This document shows positions 7,695 to 15,314 of a stretch of DNA of 24,509 bases, in pieces. The stretch comes from Vulcanimicrobiota bacterium (lineage in GTDB: Bacteria > Vulcanimicrobiota > Vulcanimicrobiia > Vulcanimicrobiales > Vulcanimicrobiaceae). The DNA is taken from positions 1-24,509 of the forward strand of contig JAFARW010000167.1 of the NCBI GenBank assembly GCA_019245275.1, given 5' to 3'. Position 1 is the first letter of the stretch. Every line of letters starts with the position of its first letter. The translations under genes and the position numbers were made by a program. Below the pieces are notes generated by a model. The model was not told the DNA's origin. It was given only the letters and a program-made list of their open reading frames with translations, and did no database searches.

Positions 7695-9956
7695 ATGCTA
7701 ACGCGCAAGCGCAATTCGATCGTCGGCGCCGCCATCTTGATTGTCTTTGTGGCCGGCACGATCGCGTTTCATCTGAAGTTTCCGATTCCGGTTGCCGATC
7801 AACCGCACTCAGCGGCGGCGATCGCATTCTTTGATCGAGCGGGCCTGCCGCTAGGAACGATCTTGCCTTCGGATGGAACTCGAGCGGCGTCGGTGCCGCT
7901 AGAGCGCGTTGCTCCGTCATTCTTGCAAGCCGTGATTGCAAGCGAAGATGCGCGATTCTTGCGTCACCGCGGCGTCGATGCGCTCGCGTTCTCTCGAGCG
8001 TTCCGGCAGTTGATTGAATCCGGTCGCGCGCAAAGCGGCGCATCGACGATCACGATGCAGTTGGCGCGCATGCTTTATCACATTCCATCGACGTGGAAAG
8101 GAAAGCTGCGCGAGGTCTGGCTTGCCGAGCGCATCGAAAGCGGCTCGACGAAGTCGCAGATCTTGTCGGCGTACGTCAACCGGCTTCCGATGGGCGGGAA
8201 CCTTTACGGCGTGGAGAGCGCTTCGCGCGCATACTTCGGGGAGAGCGCGGATGAATTGGACTTGGCGCAATCGGCGTTGCTGGCCGCGATCCCGAACGAT
8301 CCACCAAATTTAAATCCGCGTTCGCGCTCGAGCGCTCTGAAATCGCGTCAGCAGTATGTTTTGCAGAGAATGGTCGCTGCGGGCTACGTCACGGCTGCGC
8401 AAGCGCGCGTTGCCTCTGGTGAACGAATCGATCTCGCACCGCCGACTCGCGGATGGATCGCCGCCCCGCACCTGCTATTTGATCTCGCCGCCGACACGCC
8501 ACTGGGCGTTTCACAGGTTCAAACGACGATCGATCGTGGGCTGCAACAATATGTAGAGGCACAACTCCGCGCGGTCTTGCGCGCACTCGCCGATCGCAAC
8601 GTCGGCGAAGGCGCGGTTTTGGTCATCGCCAACGCGACCGGCGACGTTCTCGCCTACGTCGGATCTGCAGACTATACCGATTTGAACAAACGAGGTCAGA
8701 ACGACGGAGTCCTGGCGTTGCGCCAGCCCGGTTCTGCACTTAAGCCGTTTCTTTACGAGCTCGCACTCGAGCGCGGCGACATCTTGCCGAACACGATCTT
8801 AGCGGATGTTCCGACGACGTATGCGGTGGCACACGGACAACTCTATGCGCCGGCCGACTACAGTAACGCATATGCAGGCCCGGTTCGCATTCGCGCTGCA
8901 CTCGCGAACTCGCTCAACGTTCCGGCCGTGCGAGTCTTATCTCAAGTCGGCACTGGGGCGTTTTTGGACCGCCTCCATGAGCTCGGATTCGTTCATCTGG
9001 CGAAACCGCCGGAATATTACGGTCTAGGATTAACGCTCGGCGGTGGCGAGGTCAGCTTGTGGGAGCTTACGCACGCGTACCTGACGATCGCTCGGCGCGG
9101 ATCGGCAATCGATCTTCGAACGACATCGGCATCGCCGCAACCATCGCCCTCGCCAGTCGGTTCGTCGCAACTCTGGTCGCTGATAACGGACATCTTGAGC
9201 GATTCGACGGCGCGCGCGCGGTCGTTCGGCGTTGCATCGATCCTCGATCTGCCGTTTTCCACTGCGGTCAAAACTGGAACATCGTCCGATTACCGCGACA
9301 CGTGGACGGTTGGCTTTTCGGCGCGCTACACGGTTGGAGTTTGGGTCGGCAACTTTAACGGCGCACCGATGCGACACGTGTCGGGTGTTACGGGAGCAGC
9401 GCCTGTCTGGAATCGCATCATGTTGCACTTGCACGAAACGAGCGACCCGCCGCCCTTTGCGAAGCCGCCCGGAATGGTATGGCGTCCGATCTGCGCGACA
9501 ACGGGCCGCCGGCCGAACCCGTCTTGTCCCGCCGTCGTCTACGAGTATCTTTTCCCCTCGCAACTCGCATCGTACGATCGCCCTGCAAGCGCAGGGCTTT
9601 CGCGAGAATACGACGAGTGGCTGGCAATGCAGAAGACGCCTGCCTCGAGCGTGCACGACGTGCGTATCCTCTTCCCGCACGAGGGTGACACGTTCTTGCT
9701 AAATCGCGCGCCGCCCGAAGTTATTCGGGTTGCGCCGCTGCAAGCGATTCAGTTTCAGGCGCGCACGCTGCGCAATCAATCGGTGGTGTGGCGGCTCAAC
9801 GGACGCTATCTTGCAACGACGACGACGCCGTCGCTCATGTGGCCTCTGCAGAGCGGAAAATGGCAACTTGAAATCTTCACGGCTGGTCGTCGCGATACAA
9901 CTTCATTTTCAGTGTCTCAGGGTCAGCCGCACCTGCGCCGCGGCTTCTCTATGTAG
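7695..9956 (+). CDS. pbpC: Penicillin-binding protein 1C, bifunctional peptidoglycan synthase
   Basis: A 753-residue class A PBP with an N-terminal membrane anchor (about 9-26). The GT51 glycosyltransferase domain spans about 40-230, with catalytic E84 in ASEDARFLRHRGVD and the motif STITMQLAR. The transpeptidase domain spans about 265-580 with S347-A-L-K350, S406-L-N408 and K526-T-G528. The C-terminal beta domain (about 650-745, RILFPHEGDTFLLN) is the BiPBP_C type that defines PBP1C. A segment with two cysteines (WRPICATTGRRPNPSCPA) separates transpeptidase and tail, as in other PbpC proteins. PBP1C is typically linked to a thioester-containing alpha-2-macroglobulin, thought to guard the periplasm when the wall is damaged. 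No clear Shine-Dalgarno precedes the ATG, but the anchor begins right after it. The 3' end overlaps a small minus-strand ORF by eight bases. Confidence 0.96.
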   Translation: MLTRKRNSIVGAAILIVFVAGTIAFHLKFPIPVADQPHSAAAIAFFDRAGLPLGTILPSDGTRAASVPLERVAPSFLQAVIASEDARFLRHRGVDALAFSRAFRQLIESGRAQSGASTITMQLARMLYHIPSTWKGKLREVWLAERIESGSTKSQILSAYVNRLPMGGNLYGVESASRAYFGESADELDLAQSALLAAIPNDPPNLNPRSRSSALKSRQQYVLQRMVAAGYVTAAQARVASGERIDLAPPTRGWIAAPHLLFDLAADTPLGVSQVQTTIDRGLQQYVEAQLRAVLRALADRNVGEGAVLVIANATGDVLAYVGSADYTDLNKRGQNDGVLALRQPGSALKPFLYELALERGDILPNTILADVPTTYAVAHGQLYAPADYSNAYAGPVRIRAALANSLNVPAVRVLSQVGTGAFLDRLHELGFVHLAKPPEYYGLGLTLGGGEVSLWELTHAYLTIARRGSAIDLRTTSASPQPSPSPVGSSQLWSLITDILSDSTARARSFGVASILDLPFSTAVKTGTSSDYRDTWTVGFSARYTVGVWVGNFNGAPMRHVSGVTGAAPVWNRIMLHLHETSDPPPFAKPPGMVWRPICATTGRRPNPSCPAVVYEYLFPSQLASYDRPASAGLSREYDEWLAMQKTPASSVHDVRILFPHEGDTFLLNRAPPEVIRVAPLQAIQFQARTLRNQSVVWRLNGRYLATTTTPSLMWPLQSGKWQLEIFTAGRRDTTSFSVSQGQPHLRRGFSM

Positions 9957-10215
9957 CTGTGCGCTTTTCGTGCCGGATCAGATGAACATCGGAAGCGACG
10001 TCGCGGTAGAGATGGCGCATCGCTTCGACGAGCAAGCCGCCGATGCGAAAGACGCCGTCTCCCGAGATCGAGATTCCTTCCCACGGCGTTCCCTGATGTT
10101 TTTGAACTAAGAGATACGAGTCCCGATCGCGCGAATAGAGCGCGAACTCGCCCGATTCTGCGAGACATGTGGCGCCGGCAAGCGACGAGGGATCGAGCGT
10201 CTTAAACAGTTCCAT
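9949..10215 (-). CDS. Small protein of unknown function downstream of msrB
   Basis: An 88-residue ORF that follows msrB on the same strand after 42 bases and overlaps the 3' end of pbpC by eight bases. I do not recognise a family. The sequence is soluble-looking, with alternating hydrophobic residues suggesting a small alpha/beta fold (FALYSRDRDSYLLVQKH, then ISISGDGVFRIGGLL) and a basic, histidine-containing C-terminus. It has one cysteine and no signal peptide or membrane segment. There is no Shine-Dalgarno; a hairpin occupies the bases directly before the ATG. Coding status is supported by the absence of a better ORF here and by position in the operon, not by homology. Confidence 0.55.
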   Translation of the reverse strand: MELFKTLDPSSLAGATCLAESGEFALYSRDRDSYLLVQKHQGTPWEGISISGDGVFRIGGLLVEAMRHLYRDVASDVHLIRHEKRTAT

Positions 10216-10236
10216 CGCCGCTGTCGTTCAGCGGTG
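10216..10236 (-). promoter_or_regulatory. Hairpin directly upstream of the small ORF start
   Basis: CCGCTG (10218-10223) and CAGCGG (10229-10234) form a perfect six-base stem with a five-base loop, extendable by one wobble pair and one C-G pair. On the mRNA strand it ends at the base before the ATG at 10215 and fills the place of a ribosome-binding site. There is no following U-run, so it is not a standard terminator. Confidence 0.4.
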
Positions 10237-10257
10237 CTCTCAAGCGGAACCTGCTTC

Positions 10258-10749
10258 TTATTTCTGTGTGAAGAGCAGCGCGAGACCGTTCATGCAGTAC
10301 CGCAATCCGGTCGGTTTCGGCCCGTCATTAAAAACGTGACCCAAGTGGCCGCCGCAACGCCGGCAGTGGGCCTCGGTGCGCGGCTCGACGATCGAATAAT
10401 CCGATTTCGTGCGAACGGCGTTCGGGAGCGGTGCATAAAACGACGGCCAGCCCGTCCCGCTTTCAAATTTCGTTGTGGATGAGAACAGTGCTAGGTTGCA
10501 GCCGGCGCAGCTGTAGATTCCGCGACGATGCTCATACTCTAACGGCGAGCTCCATGCGTTTTCCGTTCCGGCACGACGCAAAATCTCAAAGCGGGCCGGA
10601 GTTAAACGCTTGCGCCACTCATCGTCGCTCAGCGTGACTTCGAACGATTCGCTGGAAGCGCCGACGGTACGCGGGAGCACTGCAAACATTGCGAGCGCTG
10701 CAGCGGTGCCGCAAAGCAGCGCCGAGCGCGTTAAACGGTGATGTGACAC
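10258..10749 (-). CDS. msrB: Peptide-methionine (R)-S-oxide reductase MsrB, exported
   Basis: A 163-residue MsrB that reduces methionine-R-sulfoxide in proteins. Residues about 1-31 form a Sec-type signal peptide (hydrophobic core LLCGTAAALAMFAVL, then VGA). The SelR domain holds the structural zinc pairs C81/C84 (CAGC) and C129/C132 (CRRC) and the catalytic C152 in GLRYCMNGLAL. The site of the usual resolving cysteine (SGCGWPSF) is a threonine here (SGTGWPSF, T99), so this should be a one-Cys enzyme needing an external thiol. The thioredoxin-like protein encoded two genes upstream is the obvious donor. The start is GTG at 10749, inside the last codons of msrA (19-base overlap), with GGAG four bases before it, implying translational coupling. 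Confidence 0.95.
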   Translation of the reverse strand: MSHHRLTRSALLCGTAAALAMFAVLPRTVGASSESFEVTLSDDEWRKRLTPARFEILRRAGTENAWSSPLEYEHRRGIYSCAGCNLALFSSTTKFESGTGWPSFYAPLPNAVRTKSDYSIVEPRTEAHCRRCGGHLGHVFNDGPKPTGLRYCMNGLALLFTQK

Positions 10750-11207
10750 GACACTCCGTGCTTTTCATTGTAGCGCTGATGGTATTCTTCGGCGCGGTAG
10801 AACGGTTTCGCAGGCTCAATTGCCGTCACAATCGGCCGTTTATAGGTGCCGGCTGCTTCGAGAGCGGCTTTTGATGCCAACGCTTCTTTCTGTTGCTCGG
10901 GCGAATGATAAAAAATTGCGGACCGATATTGCGTACCAACGTCAGGCCCTTGGCGATTGAGCGTCGTCGGGTCGTGCATTCTCCAAAAGAGATCGAGCAG
11001 TTCGCGATAGGAGACTTTCTGTGGCTCATACGTCACTTGCACGACCTCGGCATGTCCCGTCCGATCGGAGCAGACATCCTCGTAGGTCGGGTTTTCTTTC
11101 GTCCCGCCCATGTAGCCCGAAACGGCGTCGATGACGCCCGGAAGCTGGCGAAACGCCGCCTCCACGCCCCAAAAGCATCCCGCCCCAAACGTCGCTACTT
11201 CCCTCAT
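10731..11207 (-). CDS. msrA: Peptide-methionine (S)-S-oxide reductase MsrA
   Basis: A 158-residue MsrA that reduces methionine-S-sulfoxide. The catalytic motif is GCFWG with C11 as the nucleophile, followed by the family sequences SGYMGG, YEDVCSDRTGHAEVV, and DPTTLNRQGPDVGTQYRS. The cysteine near the end (GVSCHITV, C154) corresponds to the resolving cysteine of the GYCHI type. Unlike its two operon partners it has no signal peptide: the fold starts at residue 3. The ATG overlaps the stop codon of the thioredoxin-like gene (ATGA), so it is translated by reinitiation. Gene order Trx, MsrA, MsrB is the domain order of the Neisseria PilB/MsrAB protein. Whether MsrA is cytoplasmic or reaches the periplasm another way cannot be told. 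Confidence 0.95.
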   Translation of the reverse strand: MREVATFGAGCFWGVEAAFRQLPGVIDAVSGYMGGTKENPTYEDVCSDRTGHAEVVQVTYEPQKVSYRELLDLFWRMHDPTTLNRQGPDVGTQYRSAIFYHSPEQQKEALASKAALEAAGTYKRPIVTAIEPAKPFYRAEEYHQRYNEKHGVSCHITV

Positions 11208-11746
11208 GCCTTACGTCTCATTTCCTTTCCGGTCGCTAACGCGCGCCGAATGTTGGCCTCGATTTGTCCATAACTGCCTTCGCCTACCTGATCTTCGAGC
11301 AGGCGTCCCGTGCGATCGAACAGCAGCTCGCGCGGCCACGCATCAGTATTATAACGATTCCAGATCGTATGGCGTGTATCAACCGCAACAGGCCAGCTAA
11401 TCCCAAGGCGCCGGACCGCCGCGGCTACGTTGGGAAGCTCGCCCGTCCAAGCAAACTCGTTCGTGTGGACGCCGACGATCACAAAGCCGTCCTTATGGTA
11501 GCGCGCATACCAGTTGCGCAAGTACGGCAGCGTATTCAGACAATTGCTGCAGCTGTATTCCCAGAAATCGACGAGCACGACCTTGCCGCGCAAATCGCTC
11601 GCGCTAAGCGGCGGCGAGTTGAGCCAGGCGATGGCGCCCCCGAGATCCGGTATGCGCGCGCTCTGTGCGGCCGACGGAGTGATGCTGAGCAGCGTGATGG
11701 CCGCGAGCCCCAGCGCGGCGCGCTTCGCAAGAGTCAGGAACCTCAT
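11204..11746 (-). CDS. Exported thioredoxin-like (DipZ/TlpA type) protein
   Basis: A 180-residue protein with a signal peptide (about 1-27, LGLAAITLLSITPSAAQSA) and a thioredoxin fold whose redox motif is C66-S-N-C69 in FWEYSCSNCLNTLPYL. The wording FWxYSCxNCxxTLPYL and the later VIVGVHTNEF are typical of the DipZ C-terminal or PilB N-terminal thioredoxin-like domains rather than of cytosolic thioredoxin. Likely role: delivering electrons to the Msr enzymes encoded just downstream; the membrane electron source (a CcdA or DsbD-type protein) is not in this window. The purine run AAGAAGGG directly abuts the ATG at 11746, too close for normal use, so the true start may be a few codons further in. 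It overlaps msrA by four bases. Confidence 0.9.
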   Translation of the reverse strand: MRFLTLAKRAALGLAAITLLSITPSAAQSARIPDLGGAIAWLNSPPLSASDLRGKVVLVDFWEYSCSNCLNTLPYLRNWYARYHKDGFVIVGVHTNEFAWTGELPNVAAAVRRLGISWPVAVDTRHTIWNRYNTDAWPRELLFDRTGRLLEDQVGEGSYGQIEANIRRALATGKEMRRKA

Positions 11747-11777
11747 CCCTTCTTAAACGTGTTCTGGCCTAGAGCAG

Positions 11778-12371
11778 ATGGCACAACAACTCGGTTTTTT
11801 CCAAGAACGGCAGCGGCGAATCGTTGCATCGGCTGCGGGGCGCATCGTCTACTTCCCCGCTGTCTTCAGCGCGGTGGAGAGCGTCTCACTTTTTGAAACG
11901 CTATTGCGTGAGATACCGTGGTCCTCGGAACGGATGCGGATGTACGAAAAAATCGTCGATGTTCCGAGGTTGGTGGCTTGGTACGAGCCGGGTCAGGAGT
12001 TACCGGAGTCGCTGCGGATCATCAAGATGCGGGCTGAGGAAGTGCTCGCCGAGCGCTTTAACGGCGTTTCGCTGAACTACTATCGCGATGGAGCCGACAG
12101 CGTCGCGTGGCACAGCGACCACAATGAAGGCTTGACAAAGAATCCAACCGTCGCACTCGCGAGCTTCGGCGCAACGCGCAGCATGTTATTTCGCTCGAAG
12201 GCCCCGCCGCGCCGGCAGTTGCGTTGCGATCTCGAGCCTGGCAGTCTGCTTGCGATGTGCGGTGATATTCAACAGCATTGGGAGCATCATATTCCGAAGG
12301 TTCGAACGCCGACCGACGCACGGATCAGCGTGGCGCTTCGAACTAAAGCCGTCACCGCCGTTAGTCCGTAA
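11778..12371 (+). CDS. alkB: AlkB-family Fe(II)/2-oxoglutarate dioxygenase
   Basis: A 197-residue protein that most resembles the ALKBH2/3-like branch of AlkB, which removes methyl groups from 1-methyladenine and 3-methylcytosine in nucleic acid by oxidation. Visible motifs: SLNYYRDGADSVAWHSD with iron ligands H112 and D114, third ligand H170 in WEHHIPK, and the 2-oxoglutarate-binding arginines R182 and R188 in ARISVALR. Length is normal. It is divergent from the Trx-Msr operon (31 bases between) and convergent with dacB, overlapping it by 11 bases. The neighbourhood suggests a damage-repair role, but it may be expressed on its own. Confidence 0.94.
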   Translation: MAQQLGFFQERQRRIVASAAGRIVYFPAVFSAVESVSLFETLLREIPWSSERMRMYEKIVDVPRLVAWYEPGQELPESLRIIKMRAEEVLAERFNGVSLNYYRDGADSVAWHSDHNEGLTKNPTVALASFGATRSMLFRSKAPPRRQLRCDLEPGSLLAMCGDIQQHWEHHIPKVRTPTDARISVALRTKAVTAVSP

Positions 12372-13827
12372 TAAACCGGGAGAAGAGATCCGCGCGCAGC
12401 TTTGCGAGCGCGGTCGCATCTTCGATCCAATCGTCGAGCAGGAACGAGAACGTTACCGTACCGTGGCGGCGCGTTCGCAAAAATCCGGAGATCGTGCGAA
12501 CGTGGCTAATACTGCCGGTTTTCGCGAAAACATTTTTTTCGGCAGGAGTGCCAACGTAAGCCGTTTTTAGCGTTCCGCGAACGCCGGATTCCGGCAACGC
12601 ATCGAGTACAACCGAGCGATTCGCCGAATTCCAATCGCTTTGCAGAATCGTCAGCAAATCGTGCGGCGTAATGCGATCGTATTGGGAAAGACCTGAGCCG
12701 TCGGCGATCGAGACGGTCGATGGGTCGAGACCAACCGATTTCAGGTAACGTTGCTCCACGGTGATCCCGGCACTCATGGTGTCGGACGACGCGCGCTGCG
12801 CCACGCCCAGTGAGAGCAAGAAGAGTTCACCCATGAGATTGTCGCTTGGTTCCCAGAAATCGGAGAGAAGTTGCGGAAGCGCGGCGGAGTCGTGCGACCA
12901 TAGCAACTGCGCTCCAGCGGGTTGGGAGCCGGCGTGCAGTCCGCCGTCGACCGCGACGCCATGCCTCTGCAGTGCCTTTAGAAAGACGTCGCCCGCGTAC
13001 GCGGCCGGATCGGGTACCGCAGGCTGCACGTCGCCCGACTCCTTTGCATCGATCGGATAGGAACCGGTTAGCTTCAACGTCTTCCAGTCGTTGAAGTCGC
13101 GACTGATATCGGTCGTATCTTTGGAGCCGCGCGCACCGGTCGTGATTTCATTATCGACTTTGAGCGCATCGGTTTGCGGCTCCGCGCGTAAGATTGCCGG
13201 CGCGCCGACTGACGGTCCCGGCTTGATGTAGAGATGCAGGACGTTCTCCTCGAGCGCCAGCGGCGAGACGACGGGCGCATAGTAATAAGGAAGGTCGTCC
13301 CAGGACCAACCCGGTTGATACCCCTGCATCCCAAAGTATGTCGCATCGGTGATCAGAGCGCCGGCAAAGTGCGTCGAGGCGGCGGCGACCTTCGCGGCCG
13401 CGGCATCTAAATCGCTTGCCGTGAGATGCGCGTCGCCGCCGCCTTTCAAATAGAGATTCGTGCCATCCGTCGAAACCGTCGTCTTAAATGTAAAGCCGAG
13501 ACCTAAACTTCGCAGCGCTGCCGAACCGACGAGCAGCTTAAAGTTGGAGGCCGGCATAAATTCGTCGTCGGCGTTGCGAGCGTAGAGCACTTTACCACGC
13601 AACGTGTCGATCGCGATCAAACCGATATGCGTTCCGCGCAACACTCGGCGATGGAGAATCTGGTCGATGTCCTGCTGCAATTTTTTGATTTGCCGATCGG
13701 TCCACGGCGCGCCCGGCGTCGCGGAAGGACGATCCGCTGCCTGCGCGCGCGGCGTGCAGCAAAGGATCGACGCAAAAACCAACGCGCCGCCGATCCAGAT
13801 CCGTTGCTTCATAAGTTGCTTCTTCAT
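12361..13827 (-). CDS. dacB: D-alanyl-D-alanine carboxypeptidase/endopeptidase PBP4
   Basis: A 488-residue serine-type S13 peptidase that trims or cleaves peptidoglycan stem peptides in the periplasm. After a signal peptide (MKKQLMKQRIWIGGALVFASILCCTPRAQA) come the active-site motifs S94-N-F-K97 (MPASNFKLL), S328-D-N330 (EPSDNLMGEL) and K436-T-G438 (FAKTGSISHV). The large insert between the first two motifs is normal for PBP4. I chose ATG 13827 because the signal peptide begins there; longer in-frame starts up to 13998 would add arginine-rich sequence that is antisense-like and overlaps the upstream gene. A second ATG at 13812 is also possible. Only five bases separate it from the stop of the upstream DUF2079 gene, so the two are coupled. 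Confidence 0.94.
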   Translation of the reverse strand: MKKQLMKQRIWIGGALVFASILCCTPRAQAADRPSATPGAPWTDRQIKKLQQDIDQILHRRVLRGTHIGLIAIDTLRGKVLYARNADDEFMPASNFKLLVGSAALRSLGLGFTFKTTVSTDGTNLYLKGGGDAHLTASDLDAAAAKVAAASTHFAGALITDATYFGMQGYQPGWSWDDLPYYYAPVVSPLALEENVLHLYIKPGPSVGAPAILRAEPQTDALKVDNEITTGARGSKDTTDISRDFNDWKTLKLTGSYPIDAKESGDVQPAVPDPAAYAGDVFLKALQRHGVAVDGGLHAGSQPAGAQLLWSHDSAALPQLLSDFWEPSDNLMGELFLLSLGVAQRASSDTMSAGITVEQRYLKSVGLDPSTVSIADGSGLSQYDRITPHDLLTILQSDWNSANRSVVLDALPESGVRGTLKTAYVGTPAEKNVFAKTGSISHVRTISGFLRTRRHGTVTFSFLLDDWIEDATALAKLRADLFSRFITD

Positions 13828-13832
13828 GTCCG

Positions 13833-15212
13833 CTACCAGGCCGGACTCCTGCGCGCAGTGCCGGCCGGCTTTCGGCCAATGCGTTCGTAGAGTTCGATTC
13901 CGTTTTGCGCGCGCACCAGACGGTAGCGACCCGCCGCGCGCTCCGCGCGAATGCGGGGGCCGTCGCGGATCACCCAGTTCGAGTCCGGATATTGCCAATC
14001 GAAGAGTGCGTAATCCGGATGCTGTTCGATGCCGAGCGTTGCGCCGGGAAAGAAGCCCATGTGCGTGTAGGCCTCTTCCTGTGTTCCAATCTCGCGATCG
14101 TGCGGCAAGCTATTGATAAACCGGTCTAGCTGCGCATCCCTTGCGCCTGGCCAGCGCAAGAAGTAACGCGGATGCAGCGGGTTCGCGACGGCAAAAATTC
14201 CAAGCGCAATAATGAGGCAGCCGGCCAGCATGCGGCGTTCGATGATCGCCTTGCGCTTGAGAAGCCGACACGTGCCAAGCGTGAAAGCAACGAGCACGTA
14301 CGGGATCCACACCGCGGCGTAATGCTGCCCCATTGTGTAAGTCACGGGAGCGCTTGATGAGAGCACCTCGGCAAACGGCAGGACGGCGAGCAGCAAGATA
14401 CGCGAGAGAAACGGCAAGAACAGCAGCGGAACGAATGCCAGAAAGAGATAGCCGATGCGATCGCCGATCGCGCGAGTCAGCGATTCCGGCTGTGCTTGGG
14501 ACGGCGCGTACATGACGAGCGGATGCCACGCTTCGTGCGCACCGGCCAAAGGACGCACCAAAAGAAAGTAGCCCGCAAAGACGACGATCGAACAGCCGAG
14601 CATCATGAGCGCACACGTCACGCCGCGTCGTTCGTGACGCGCGGCAAAGTAATAAAGAGCCGCCACGGCCATCGAACCGATGAAAATTGCCTCGTCCTCT
14701 TTGGTCAGCAGAGCCAGGAGCATGAAGATCAACGCGACGCCAAACTTGCGAGCATCGAGCGCGTAGAGCAGCCACGCAATCATCGGAACGACGAGGCTAT
14801 TCTCGTGAAAATCTGCAAACGTCACGCCGCAGAGCGGCGGATAGATGAAGGCGAGCGCGGCAATCGCGAGTGCATCTTTTTCTGCGACGCGGCGCCGAGC
14901 GATTAAGAAGAGGGCTGGCGCGACGGTTGCATTCGCTGCCGCGCTAACGAGCACGAGCGGCAATGGGGAATGCATCCACGTAACGAGCGGCGCTAAGAGA
15001 TATAAGATCGGCGAAAAGTGGACGGTGAAGTGGTTGGCGCCCTCGATCGTATTTGAAAAGCCGCCAAACGCGCTTGCGATCGTTTGAAAGAAGATGCCGA
15101 AATCTTCCGCCGAGCGGTGCGCAAGATAGCGATCGATACCCAGCACGCTGAAGATGACGAAATAGGTTGCGCTGCCCAGCCAAATACGCGTGAAAGCTGT
15201 CGTTTGCCGCAC
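13833..15212 (-). CDS. DUF2079 polytopic membrane protein, GT-C-like
   Basis: A 459-residue integral membrane protein with roughly ten hydrophobic segments and a soluble C-terminal region (about 355-459). The N-terminal DFGIFFQTIASAFGG ... GANHFTVHFSPILYLLAP and the later FADFHENSLVVPMIAWLLYAL and LTKEDEAI are typical of DUF2079 proteins, which share architecture with GT-C glycosyltransferases (periplasmic acidic and histidine loop, many TM helices). The substrate is unknown; a role in envelope glycan or glycolipid transfer is inferred from the fold and from coupling to dacB five bases downstream. The start is GTG at 15212 with no Shine-Dalgarno; a REP-like palindrome lies just upstream at 15220-15240, so the exact start is uncertain. 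Confidence 0.85.
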   Translation of the reverse strand: MRQTTAFTRIWLGSATYFVIFSVLGIDRYLAHRSAEDFGIFFQTIASAFGGFSNTIEGANHFTVHFSPILYLLAPLVTWMHSPLPLVLVSAAANATVAPALFLIARRRVAEKDALAIAALAFIYPPLCGVTFADFHENSLVVPMIAWLLYALDARKFGVALIFMLLALLTKEDEAIFIGSMAVAALYYFAARHERRGVTCALMMLGCSIVVFAGYFLLVRPLAGAHEAWHPLVMYAPSQAQPESLTRAIGDRIGYLFLAFVPLLFLPFLSRILLLAVLPFAEVLSSSAPVTYTMGQHYAAVWIPYVLVAFTLGTCRLLKRKAIIERRMLAGCLIIALGIFAVANPLHPRYFLRWPGARDAQLDRFINSLPHDREIGTQEEAYTHMGFFPGATLGIEQHPDYALFDWQYPDSNWVIRDGPRIRAERAAGRYRLVRAQNGIELYERIGRKPAGTARRSPAW

Positions 15213-15219
15213 GCGGAGC

Positions 15220-15240
15220 GCACTTCGACGAGCTCAGTGC
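15220..15240. repeat. REP-like short palindrome of the TTCGACRAGCTCA class
   Basis: GCACT at 15220-15224 and AGTGC at 15236-15240 flank the core TCGACGAGCTC. The core TTCGACgAGCTCA resembles the short dispersed palindrome CTTCGACAAGCTCAG that I recall as frequent between genes in several bacterial phyla, with arms that vary but stay complementary. It lies in the 102-base gap between two divergent genes. Only one copy is in this window, so its being a repeat rests on similarity to the known class. Confidence 0.5.
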
Positions 15241-15314
15241 AGGCCATTTGCGTCGTTTTCTCATCCCCCTTTTAAGCGGCCGAAGTTGCGTTCAACGTAT
15301 AGTACAAAGGCGGT

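Noticed and set aside
10216..10236. Hairpin after msrB as a rho-independent terminator
   Set aside because: Good stem but followed by coding sequence and not by a U-run; kept only as a possible regulatory hairpin.
10650..10749. Twin-arginine signal on MsrB
   Set aside because: The N-terminus has single arginines (HHRLTRSA) but no RR motif; an ordinary Sec signal explains it.
13828..13998. N-terminal extension of DacB
   Set aside because: The extra 57 residues lie inside the DUF2079 coding end, are arginine-rich, and would displace a clear signal peptide that starts at 13827.
15275..15303. Promoter for the phosphoesterase gene with TATAGT at 15298
   Set aside because: No acceptable -35 at 16-18 bases upstream; TTGCGT is only six bases away.
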